Assembly (NCBI RefSeq): GCF_030247185.1
Contig: NC_080572.1
Location: 127,102,405 to 127,166,404, forward strand
Reading direction: 5' to 3'
DNA length: 64,000 nt
Source of the DNA: Malaya genurostris
Lineage: Eukaryota; Arthropoda; Insecta; Diptera; Culicidae
The notes under the pieces are model-generated. The model was not told the DNA's origin, made no database searches, and saw only the letters and a program-made list of their open reading frames with translations. Each line of letters starts with the position of its first letter. Position 1 is the first letter of the stretch. The translations under genes were made by a program, and so were the position numbers. Shown in pieces: positions 54,554 to 64,000 of this stretch.

Positions 54554-57500
54554 CTCCTTCTTAACATCTCCAGATTTGACCCCATTAGCCTCTCGTAGGT
54601 GACGAAGTCGTACAGCTCCTAGGGGCTTTGTAAGTAAATCTGCTAGCATCCGGTCTGAAGAGCAATACTGTATAGATGCGATGCAACTTTGGTTGTCTTC
54701 GTTTATTATTACAGGAAGTGCAACAGGCTGACCGAGATCATTCAAGAAGCTCTTGTAGGCATTCTGCTAGAGCGACATACTCCGCTTATATGCTAGATAA
54801 AGTAACGCTGGTTTGTTTTCTGCATCCCCATCCGATAAGAACTCCAACATATCTAAACAGATAACCAGTGTGCGATTTACGATCTCCCGCTTCACCTGCC
54901 CAATCTGCATCGACATAGCACTCTAGTGTAAGATCATTCTCAAGACCACCCAAATGTAACTCACAATCGATTGTGCTCTTGAGATAGCGAAGGACTTTCG
55001 GCTGCAATCAAATCGTCTGCGTGGGATTCGAGAAACGACGTCCCAGTATTGATGTAGCTACTGGAATATCTGGACGGGTATTGACGACAACATACAACAA
55101 AGCGCCGACGATACTTTGATATTGCTTCACATCATCCAACAGTGAGGTATCCTCCTTCTTTCGTTGCATAAATTCAGTCGTCATCGGCACTTTAGAGGAT
55201 TTAGCTGCGGTCATTCCAAAGCGGACGAGAATATTTTCGATGTAAGTGCTTTGGTTCAGCATGTACCTGCCTGCTTCTTTACGTACTCGTATTCCCAGAA
55301 AAAACATTGCAAGTATCCAAGTTCGACGATTTTGAATTGACTACTCAAAAAATCGACGGTTGTCCTGTACTCAGCATCAGTCTTGCACACAATGATAATG
55401 TCGTCAACGTATATTAAAATATAAGCAAAAATACCGGCTTCGAACCTTGTATAAAGGCAAGTATCCTCTTTCGATCTTTGAAATTTTATTTCTTTCAAAA
55501 CAATATCAATACGTTGATTCCAATTCCGGGCAGCTTGTTTAAGACCTTCGTTTCCGGTTACAAATCTTACAGGCTGCTTCATGTAAATAATTTCCTGCAA
55601 CTCTCCGTACAGGTGAGCTGTTTTTATATCAACGTGTCAGGTGAGCACATCTCTACTGGCCAGTATCAATACAGTGCGAAAGGTGATTTGTTTGTCAACC
55701 GGGGCAAACACTTGATCATAAACATAACCAAACTTTTGAGAAAACCCTTGGGCAACAAGTCTTGCTCTGAAGCGGACCGTTTTGCCAGTCGCGTCTACTT
55801 TCCGCTTGTAGATCCATTTTGACCCAATGACTTTGCATTTCGGCGGAACCTGCGTCAACTCCCATGTAGGATTCCCCTGAAGGGACTGCATCTCATCTAC
55901 CATGGCTGCTTTCCAATCTTGGTTTTTCTGGATTGTTCATAGCTTCAGCATATGTTTTTGGCTCAATAATAGAATTTACAAACATGCCGAAAGTTTCGCT
56001 GTATCGACAAGGGGGAATACCGACATTAAACCGAGTAGATCGACGCTCATTTACTTGATTCTCGCTATTTACAATTTCATTCATTGGATACTCTGATGCG
56101 TCGACATCGTCTGATTGTGGTTCATCATCCAGTCCTGCACACTGTGATGAGTCATCACAACCGATGAACTTATCGGATGAATCTTGATCTTGCACGTTTT
56201 CTTCGTTTTGGTCTCTCCCTACACACTGGTTATCCAATCGATTTAACTAGCCACTTCGCTTTTCACTGGAATGTCATTTATTGTTTCATCCGGTTCAATT
56301 TTATATTTTTCGTTCATTTCCAAGAATCTCACATCTCGACTTACTACTATCTTTCCAGTCTTAGTGTTCAATAGTCGATAACCCTTATTCTCCGACGGAT
56401 AACCTACGAACGTCATTTTAATCGCCTTGGTATCAAATTTCTTTCGCTTTTGGGGGAGGATTTCATACGTAAGAACTGCACCCAAAGACTTTTTTTTAAA
56501 TGCATAAGATCTGGTTTCTGTCCGAACCAAATTTCGAACGGGGACGCACTGACTGCAGTGGTTGGCAACCGATTCGTTGAGGGATCAGTTTTTGCGCTCG
56601 GCTACCATAACCATAACCAGTCGTGGTCATCGATCATAATCATATAATATTTACAGTCGCCTTGTGTCTCCGTCATTGGATTTGCAACGTCACTGCACAA
56701 TATCCAGTATTGTGTTCGAAACTTTTTCCGCGACTGGGGGGAATGACGGGCGGGCCATTTTTCCTTCAATACATCTTTCACATGTCATCCGTATACCACA
56801 ATCTTTCACTATCACTTCAGATGCCAAATTTTTTCGCTGTATCTCACTAAGCACATTCGGATCCCTGTGACCAAATCTACAATGCCACGTATGCTGGCAA
56901 CACAAATTATGCTGGAGCTGGATCACCATTAAAGATTTGTCACATACACGATTTAGCCAATAGAGACCACCGATTTTATCGGCCGTTTCGATAACTTTTC
57001 CGTTGTGTATCAAATCGCACTTCGTAACATTGAATTCCGTTCGAACGCCTTTACTCACTAGTTTTGATACCGAAATTAGGTTACTTTCCAGATCCGACGC
57101 AAGAATTACACCAGTTGAAATAATCGACACAACTTTACCGGAGCCAGTAACACAATCAATTTTACAGTCCCCGATATCTTTTGTGCGTAAGAACTTCCCA
57201 TCAGCCGAAGCGATTGTAGGGCGAACATTTGGATCCAACCTAACAAACATACTTTTATTATTCGCCAAATGTGACGTGGCCCAGAATCGATTACCTAGGA
57301 CTTCAATTCACTTCTTCTATTTCGCACCATGAAAGTAAACAACTCTTCCTGGTTGTCTTCGCGCACTACTTTTGCTTTCTCTTTTTTCTTATTGGTCTTC
57401 TCGTTGTTGGCTTGCTCAGCCAAAACGCCTTACAATTGCGCTTCCGATGACCCTGTTTACCACAGAAATAGCACGAAAAATTCTTCTGATGAGTGAATTC

Positions 57501-57600
57501 CACCTTCAGCGCCTGCTCTGCTATCTCGCTTCTCTGAGTTTCATCCCGTGCTTCCAATGCTGTGGTCAATGGGTTGAACGAATCCGGTAGACCTCGAAAA
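54554..57600 (-). pseudogene. Ty1/copia element 2, degenerate gag-pol
   Basis: Read right to left: Gag end with knuckle CYFCGKQGHRKRNC (57470-57430); protease region without its active-site start (FLRTKDIGDCKIDC, LESNLISVSKLVSKG); integrase finger TWHCRFGHRD and CERCIEGKMA; the integrase core is deleted at about 56670-56690; then FVGYPSENKGYRLLN; RT with IGSKWIYKRKVDATG, LVAQGFSQKFG and YVDDIIIV; RNase H with YVDADWAGEAGDRKSHTGYL; and the C-end MLADLLTKPLGAVRLRHLRE. At least six frame breaks. Truncated at 57600 against a gypsy fragment; no 5' LTR found. Confidence 0.85.
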
Positions 57601-58130
57601 TTAGCGCCACTTTCAAACATTCCGACATTTCCAAAACTGAGTTTTCCAATCGACATAATGTGGTTCAATCTCCGCTTTTCGCCAACGAACCATGGGGGGA
57701 TGGTGAAGACGAAAAAGATTGCCAGGAAAATTGTGTTTTGGCCACATATGAATAGCAATATTGAAAATTTTGTGAAAGGTAGTAGTTCTTGTGCCCAAAT
57801 GGAAATAGTGCCGAGAAGAACATACCATACAAATTCATGGATACCAACCACGCGCCCTTTCAGCCGCTCGCATGCTGATTTTTTCTATTTTGACAGAAAT
57901 ACGTTTCATTTTAGTCACTTCAAATGGTTGGAAATTGAGTTGATGTGCAAAGCATATTAATAAAAAAATTGCCTCTATGTTTGCTCTTTTTGGTTAACCA
58001 GACATCGTAGTGACAGACGGTGGTCCTCCTTTTAACTCAAAAGATTTTGTAGGGTTTCTTGAAAGGTGGGGAATCAAACCATTAAAGAGTCCACCATATA
58101 ACCAATCATCCAACGTGTGCATCGACGGAC
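57600..58130 (+). pseudogene. Ty3/gypsy integrase fragment
   Basis: Plus strand: HGGMVKTKKIARKIVFWPHM with NSNIENFVKGSSSCAQ (HHCC finger and linker), SWIPTTRPFSRSHADFF (first catalytic Asp), then after stops DIVVTDGGPPFNSKDFVGFL and RWGIKPLKSPPYNQSSN (second Asp). Short AT-rich filler separates the two parts (57960-57990). Dead. Confidence 0.82.
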
Positions 58131-58363
58131 TAACTCCAACAAGTATAAAAAAGCTGCTCGTCTCCGAAGGACTTCCAGTATCACCTGAACATCTCCTGCG
58201 CATCTTCACTGAAGTACATCAAGAATATGGACTTAAGCCGGACCAAGCCGTAGCAGACCTAGACGCATATCGAAACTATCTGTCCAGTGAGCGGACCCGT
58301 CGCTTACAACAAATACGCGAAAGTTCGAACAAATTTGACCAGCCGAATTTTCGGAACAAATGA
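58131..58363 (+). pseudogene. Unidentified coding-like tail fused to gypsy integrase
   Basis: The open frame changes character right after the integrase: CIDGLTPTSIKKLLVSEGLP then VSPEHLLRIFTEVHQEYGLK and AVADLDAYRNYLSSERTRRL, helical and charged, resembling the opening of a retroelement Gag rather than integrase. Probably a chimera made by deletion. No firm family. Confidence 0.4.
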
Positions 58364-58760
58364 CGCCCTTTGACGAAAAAATAGACGCAGAAATTAGTAA
58401 TGTAAGTATAACAAAATTCTCAAATTCAAATTCTTCATATTGGATATTCTTTGAAAAATGCCCAATTGGTAAGATCAATATCAAATTGAAATTAAGCTTC
58501 GTCTCTCTAAGCAACCAAAAGTTCCACAGTATCTCAAAATTATTCACTTTATTTGAGCTCTAAAGTTCGCGTGGCACTTTTTGGCAACATGAACGTACAA
58601 AACAAGTTCTGACAAAATTTCTTCGCTGTTTAAAAGCTGTACAAGCTACTGCTTCAAAGTTTGTTCTGTTGCGTCGGGTGAGCATTAAAATATTGGAAAG
58701 GGATCTCTGTTCAGTGCATTGACTCAAAGGATGAGCTGACAATCTAAGGAGTGTATCGAA
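58364..58760. other. Non-coding, no feature recognised
   Basis: AT-rich spacer between the gypsy chimera and the mariner-like remnant. Confidence 0.4.
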
Positions 58761-58839
58761 AAGTAGTTAGCAACATTGATTATTGAATAAAAAAGCGAAA
58801 AAAAAACATATTTTGACATCAGCTTTTGATGTCTTGTAG

Positions 58840-59230
58840 AAAAATTACATTTTTATGCATTTCACTAATTATATTGAAGAAAATCCTAGTTTCTGTGAAA
58901 CGCTCGCACTTTGGACTTGACATTCTTCATTAAATTCTGCACAGTTACTTTTGTGACTTTCCTGGTGGCAGCTGTCCAGTTTTTTTAACTCCTGCATGTT
59001 TTGGGACACTGTACCTTCCTTCCGAAAGTGCCGCTTAACAATTGCCCAATAATAATGTCAATTGGCCGAAAATCCGGGCAGTTCGGTGGGTTGATGTCCT
59101 TTTCCACGAATTGTACATTAATTTTTTACAATCACTGTAGAACGGAGTTGGCGTAGTGGGCTGAAGCCAAATCCGGCCAGAAGTCACGTTCACGTGATAG
59201 AATGGAGCGATTTGCTAATTACGTTTGCCA
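58840..59230 (-). pseudogene. Tc1/mariner-type transposase C-terminal fragment (ITmD37E-like)
   Basis: Minus strand, in shifting frames: VEKDINPPNCPDFRPID, an IIIGQLL-like text where the family has YWAIVKR, then KKTGQLPPGKSQK. NPPNCPDFRPI with a following W/Y is the signature before the last catalytic residue in ITmD37E transposases known from mosquitoes. The N-terminal DNA-binding part is missing and ends were not found. Confidence 0.65.
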
Positions 59231-59309
59231 TTTTCGTGAATGAGCAGATAACCATTGAAGTACAATATAACTGGCCGTCAACGCCAACATTTCAACTTCT
59301 AGATGTGAT

Positions 59310-59900
59310 AATGCTATTGATAGTCGTTCCAACTGTTCAGAAATTTGCACTTTTCGAGATTTAGTTCAACGTGATTGTCGGATAGAGTACAAAACAGTTC
59401 ACTAAGCGTCTCTAAATGCCCATCGACGGATTCGGATGCAACCAGAATATCATCGATGAAGATGATTAATTTACCGGATTTGATCATATTTTCAAGCACT
59501 TTTGTTATACATTCAAACTTCCATTCACGTAACTTATATATGTATATATGTATTAATATACGTACGCAGGTGTGCAAATATTTGTATTTCTTAATACATA
59601 TAAATATTGGTGAAGTAAAAGCGATCATTCATATGTATAAATATATACACATATATGCAGACATGTGAGTGTGTAAGCATACATACATACCTATATAAGG
59701 TACGTAAATGGAGGTTTGGGTGTATACTTCACGAAAATCGATGGCGAGTTAGCGTAACCAAGCGGTAATCGATTCATACTGACCTTCAGAGGTTACGAAC
59801 GCGGTGTGCTTTCGCGATTTTTCCTCAATTTCCGCGTGATGAAACTTATTCTTGAGGTCCAAGGACGAAAAGTATTTTTTGGGGGTTGAGAAGCGTAAGA
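59310..59900 (-). pseudogene. Ty3/gypsy reverse-transcriptase fragment
   Basis: Minus strand: KYFSSLDLKNKFHHAEIEEK, SRKHTAFVTSEGQYE and LPLGYANSPSIFVKY (59880-59710), interrupted, then MIKSGKLIIFIDDILVASES with catalytic IDD and GHLETLSELFCTLSDNHVEL. A TA/TG-rich simple run (about 59515-59700) was inserted or expanded in the middle. It has the opposite strand to the gypsy integrase at 57.6 kb, so the two need not be one element. Confidence 0.82.
59530..59700. repeat. Microsatellite-like TATATG/ACATAC-rich stretch
   Basis: Short tandem words of the type tatatatg, catacata and tatacacata, imperfect, inside the gypsy RT fragment. Confidence 0.6.
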
Positions 59901-60399
59901 AAAGTCATTGAGGGCAATGAATATCGTCAGGATGGACGAAACTGTAGTATTTTGTGTAACATTATTTCAAAAATTAGGTAGAAAGTAATGACGTGGCAAT
60001 ATTGCACAACCCTTTCTGCGCTCCAAGTTTTGTTTCTGTAACGAGAAATCAACAGGAATCAATAAGATTTGTCCGCGTCTCAAAATGGGGCCATCAATTT
60101 CGAAGCAGTTCAAGGATTCATCCGAAATTCTCGTAGATACTTCTATTCTCCAAGCGGCGAAAGTAAAATTCAACTTCTGATTAACTGTATACTAACAGTT
60201 AAGTGTATTTCTATTGTCGAATTTCATTTAATTACAAAAAAATTGTCAGGTCGTACATGGCCTGTGTTCCCGAAAGTAAACACCGTCTTTGTAGTTGCCT
60301 TACTATGCAGCTAAAAGGCTGTAATTTATTGAATTATTTAGTAGATATATAAAGGGTAAGTATAATCGTTTCTTACATTTTCAGTGTTTCTTCTTCTTT
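59901..60399. other. Non-coding, no feature recognised
   Basis: Spacer between the gypsy fragment and the BEL 2 LTR region; may include more of either. Open frames are short. Confidence 0.4.
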
Positions 60400-60815
60400 C
60401 TTTTCAGGTATCACCGCGGAAGGATGACTAATTGTAATCTATAATAGCAACGGTAAGTTTTAGGTTAAGCTTTAATTCACACATTTATGGTAAGTATTTA
60501 ACCAGTGGTAAGGTAAGTAATACATGTAATAATTCTTTTACTCTAAACGTACCTCAATTGTACTAACTGTTCCACTTACTACGTGGATGAATCAAGTTAG
60601 ATTTAGAAATTCCAAACCGAATAGAAATTAAGTCCAATCCGACTAAAATTTGCACAACCGATCGCTTTAATGTTTTTACTGTCTTTATCTGATTCTTGCA
60701 CTAGTGACATTTGTCTAGGTTGTTGGAAATTGCTTTTTATACCCTGTGGTAACTTTCTTGCGAGGAATAGGGCAGGGTGGTTCGCATATCTAATCGGCGA
60801 AAGGTATCGTCGACA
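60400..60815 (-). repeat. BEL/Pao 2 3' LTR region
   Basis: On the minus strand the LTR begins TGTCGACGATACC at 60815, just after a purine-rich tract (gtaggggaa) that follows the pol end. A TATAAAA word lies near 60741-60734. The outer boundary could not be set; 60400 is approximate. Confidence 0.55.
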
Positions 60816-60825
60816 TTCCCCTACC

Positions 60826-62641
60826 CGTGAATCATCCCCGATTCCGAAGCGATTCGCTCCGAGTTCTGGCTACTGCTTACGGCATCTAGAACGGCTAGTT
60901 TCACCGCCGGCCTAGCAAACACTCCTATGTTTGTCTGCACCGTCGCTCTTCTTACTTGTCCGGTTTTATCCGGAAACGTCTCGAGAATGCGTCCTCGTTC
61001 CCAACGGTTTCTAGCTTGTTCATCGACGACGACAACTAGATCGCCCGGTTCTAATGGTTTAACTGCATCGAATCATTTCGTCTGGCGCGTTAACATTGGA
61101 AGATATTCCCGAATCCACCTTCGCCAGAATTCATCTACGATGTGCTGCGCTAGCTTCCAACTATCCCGTAGAATGTATCCTTTAGCTACAGGATCGCTCG
61201 GTGGTTGTTTAATCCCGCTTGAACTGTATAGCAGGAAATGATTCGGCGTGAGTGACTCTTGATCTTCTGCTTCCAACGGTACGTAGGTCAGTGGTCGGGA
61301 ATTCACAATGCCTTCCGCTTCCAACATGATAGTTTCTAAAACCTCATCACTTGGATGTTGGGGACTGTATGAGATAGCTTTCATCGCAACCTTTACGGAT
61401 TTAACCATGCGTTCCCATGGTCCACCCATATGCGGAGCTGCAGGAACGTTAAAATGCCACTGCGTATCTGCGTTCGTGAATGTGGCGGCACAGTGCTTGG
61501 ATATTTTCTCGATTTTCGACCTTTCTTCTGTCAACTGGCGATTTGCTCCAACGAAGTTGGTGCCATTATCGGAGAAAATCTCAAGAGGCGCGCCCCGCCG
61601 AGACACAAATCTTCTGACTGCCATTACACAAGAGATTGTTGAAAGGCTATGCACCAGTTCCAAATGAACTGCCCGAATCGTGAGACAGGTGAACAAACAT
61701 ATCCAGCGCTTTACCAGACTGCGTCCAATTTTGACCTCGAACGGTCCCATATAATCGACACCGACGTACGTAAATGGTCGAATAAATGGCGTTAAGCGTA
61801 CTTTGGGAAGCGGTCCCATTAACGGTGGCACCGGAACAGCTTTCTTCACTTTAAAGTGCTGACAAATTCTTCCAACTTGGCGTATGAATGTTCGCAATTT
61901 TGGAATGCGAAACTTTTGTCGCAATTCGTTGTAAACTGTTTCGTTGTTCGCATGAAGAAACCGTCGATGGAAAGCATCCACAAGAAGGAAGGTTATTCGG
62001 CTGTTCCTGGGAAGTACTACTGGGTACCTGGTCGCGTAGGGAATATGTGATGCATTTCCGATTCGGCCTTTGATCCGAACAAGTCCTTTATCGTCCAAAT
62101 AGAGAACCATCGACCTCAGCGAGCTTTGTTTACTAACACTGCAACCCTTCGTCAATGCCTGAATCTCTTCCTCATATGACTGCGCTTGCGCCTGGCGCCA
62201 GAGAGCTTCCTCTGCCTTATTGAACTCATCCTGCCCGAGGCGAAGACAACTACCGCTTTCAGATTGTTTCCATTTATTTATTGCTTTATAAACATAAGCC
62301 ATCGCCCTTACTAATCGATTCCAGTTAGAAAAACGATCTGCATTAACGATCTCCTCTACTGCCTGGTGTACTGCTACTACTCGAACTTCTTCAATGGAGG
62401 CATCCGTTTCATCTACTTTAGTAGACTGTTTGGGCCACTGCTCTTTCGTGGGTAGAAATGAGGGGGCCTGAAACCAACGGCTGTCTGGATCAAACGACAA
62501 TCCTGTATTCCACTTCGTGGCATCGTCAGCTACGTTGAGCTTTGAAGGTACGTAGTACCATTCATCAACACTGGTAAGCGAAAGGATTTCACCGACTCGA
62601 AACGACACGAACGGAGGATATCGACGACTGTCGGAGCGAAG
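60826..62641 (-). pseudogene. BEL/Pao 2 pol: RNase H end, integrase
   Basis: Continues the frame of the gag-pol fusion after a TAG at 62642-62640 in the VVLA...LRSDSRRYPP segment, where Trp is expected. Contains VPSKLNVADDATKW, the HHCC region (AFHRRFLHANNETVYNELRQ ... FRIPKLRTFIRQVGRICQHF), the integrase core with VGVDYMGPF, FSDNGTNFVGANRQL and EAEGIVNSRPLTYVPLEAED, and HIVDEFWRRWIREYLPMLT. A second Trp-to-stop (TGA at about 61072) precedes FDAVKPLEPGDLVVVVDEQA and the natural end near 60826. Otherwise uninterrupted. Confidence 0.9.
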
Positions 62642-64000
62642 CTAGGCTAGAACTACCGTTGAATCTGTCCACAGGAATCGTCTTCTTATGTTGACCGTGA
62701 GTGCAGAGCTTATGGTTTGCATTAATCGAGCTCCCATCATAGCCGCTTGAATTTCCAACCTAGGAACTGAAAGTGGACGAATTGGCGCAACCTTTGTTTT
62801 TGCTGCTACTAGAGAACACCAGCAACTTCCGTTATTCGACATCCTCAGATATGCTACACATGCACATGCCGACACGCTGGCATCTGTGAACACATGAATC
62901 TCGATTTCATCCATCTTCTTAGGTCCAACAAAATAACATCGGGGTATCCTTACTTCGTCGATCTTGTCGTACAACTCAATCCATCTACTCCAAAGATCGC
63001 TTAAGCACTCAGAAATCGGTTCGTCCCAGTTAGTTCCTGCACGCCAAATTTCTTGCATTAGGATTTTACCTTGGACCACAAAATGTGCTACGAATCCCAA
63101 GGGGTCATACAGTTTCATTACTGTTCGTAGCACTGGCCGTTTTGTCGGAGTTACAATATTGCTACCTAGAACATCTTTAACGACTGATCGATCGAAGGTA
63201 AAGCTATCCGTTGACGGAACCCACACCAATCCTAAGACTCGCTCGCTCGCTGCCTTCCACCGACCTCCAACGTCTAACGATTTGAAACCGCGACAATTTA
63301 TAATCTGATGGTCGTCTTTCCCACAGTAAGCGCACGCTTTTGAAGTAGATTCCTCGACTGACCTGTATTTCGACGTACTAGGCAGCACGCTGGAATGAGT
63401 AAATAGCTTTTCTTTTTGCTTCTGTTTTTCCGTTCTCTGCGACTGTTGATAGTTTTGGACAGAGACTACATCAATGCAAAGCTCGGAAGCTAAATTCACT
63501 AGTCCTGACATAAATCCGTTGAACGTCGCCAAGTTGACGTTCGTATACGCTTGCTTGAACGTGCCCCACTGCATCTTCAATGAAGCGGGCAATTTATCAA
63601 CTAATTCTTGAAGTAACATAGGATTCGATAAATGTGCTTGTTGTTCGGCCAACACAATGTGACCAACGAGATTTTGTATCGCCAACCCGTAGCAGACAAT
63701 GGAACTCAGATTTTCTGACTTTGGCGGTGGAACGTTTCGTACTTTCTTCAGAAGAGAACTGATCAAAATCTCGGGTCTATCGTAGAGCTTTTGTAATGTA
63801 TCCATCACGTACGGCACGGACGCTGGTAAAAGTAGACGACTCCTTACTGCTTCCAGTGCGGCACCTCCTAAGCAACGTTGTAATCTGGTTAGATTCTCAG
63901 CGTCGGTGTATCCACAAACATCCGTTGTATTCTTAAAAGAACTGTAGAAGATGGGCCACTCGTGAGGATCATCGTTGAACTTCGGTAATTCACGCGGCAT
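62642..64000 (-). pseudogene. BEL/Pao 2 gag fused in frame to RT/RNase H by deletion
   Basis: Runs in from the right edge, so the gag N-terminus is outside the window (the first residue shown, M of MPRELPKFNDDPHEWPIF, may be internal). Gag segments RLQRCLGGAALEAVRSRLLL and YDRPEILISSLLKKVRNVPP lead to the knuckle CAYCGKDDHQIINC; then FKSLDVGGRWKAA joins directly to SERVLGLVWVPSTDSF, a post-catalytic RT segment. So the protease and the RT core are absent while the frame is kept. RNase H follows (IEIHVFTDASVSACACVAYL). 452 open codons. Confidence 0.88.

Overview
The window reads as nuclear DNA of a dipteran, most likely a mosquito and probably a culicine. The reasons are an AT-rich, transposon-choked background; introns of about 50-65 bp wherever transposons are absent; tRNA-derived SINEs and short TIR elements of a kind I associate with mosquitoes; Juan/jockey, I, BEL/Pao, copia and ITmD37E-like elements; and insect-like host proteins. 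The species call is inference. I see no bacterial genes, CRISPR array or operon.

There are two host genes, arranged tail to tail. At 613-18231 (+) lie the last 12 exons of a NACHT and WD-repeat (NWD-type) STAND ATPase. All splice phases agree, and about 1600 codons are in the window; the 5' end lies to the left. Its introns are 51-74 bp except one of 12.2 kb (3548-15758), filled with a degenerate jockey LINE, an RTE relic, SINEs, MITEs and tandem duplications. At 51614-52454 (-) are the last three exons of an XMAP215/CKAP5 (msps) microtubule polymerase; the preceding exon is not visible up to the right edge, so that intron exceeds 11.5 kb.

The 33 kb between them is a nested transposon cluster. 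From left to right: a (TA)n run; an inverted pair of P-like MITEs (8-bp target duplications); a dead BEL element (22.6-29.9 kb) split by an ORF1-only LINE and by two copies of a TIR family; a near-intact 6.0 kb I-clade LINE (31752-37762) inserted in a Penelope-like remnant; then a stack of further copies of the same TIR family (37.9-49.5 kb), one of which carries a 5.3 kb copia element with LTRs that read identical.

The most interesting find is that TIR family. Its termini are CCGACGACACGACC, it makes 5-bp target duplications (TAGAG, CTTAG, TTAAA, TAGAA), and copies carry pieces of host genes: a fragment of glutamine-dependent NAD+ synthetase (in two copies, so amplified after capture) and a piece of COG4, including an intron. 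This looks like a Pack-type gene-capturing DNA transposon. I could not place it in a superfamily.

Right of msps (53-64 kb) lie LINE, SINE, copia, gypsy and mariner remnants, and at the edge a BEL element on the minus strand whose gag and pol are joined by an in-frame deletion. The only transposon in the window that looks coding-competent is the I-clade LINE.
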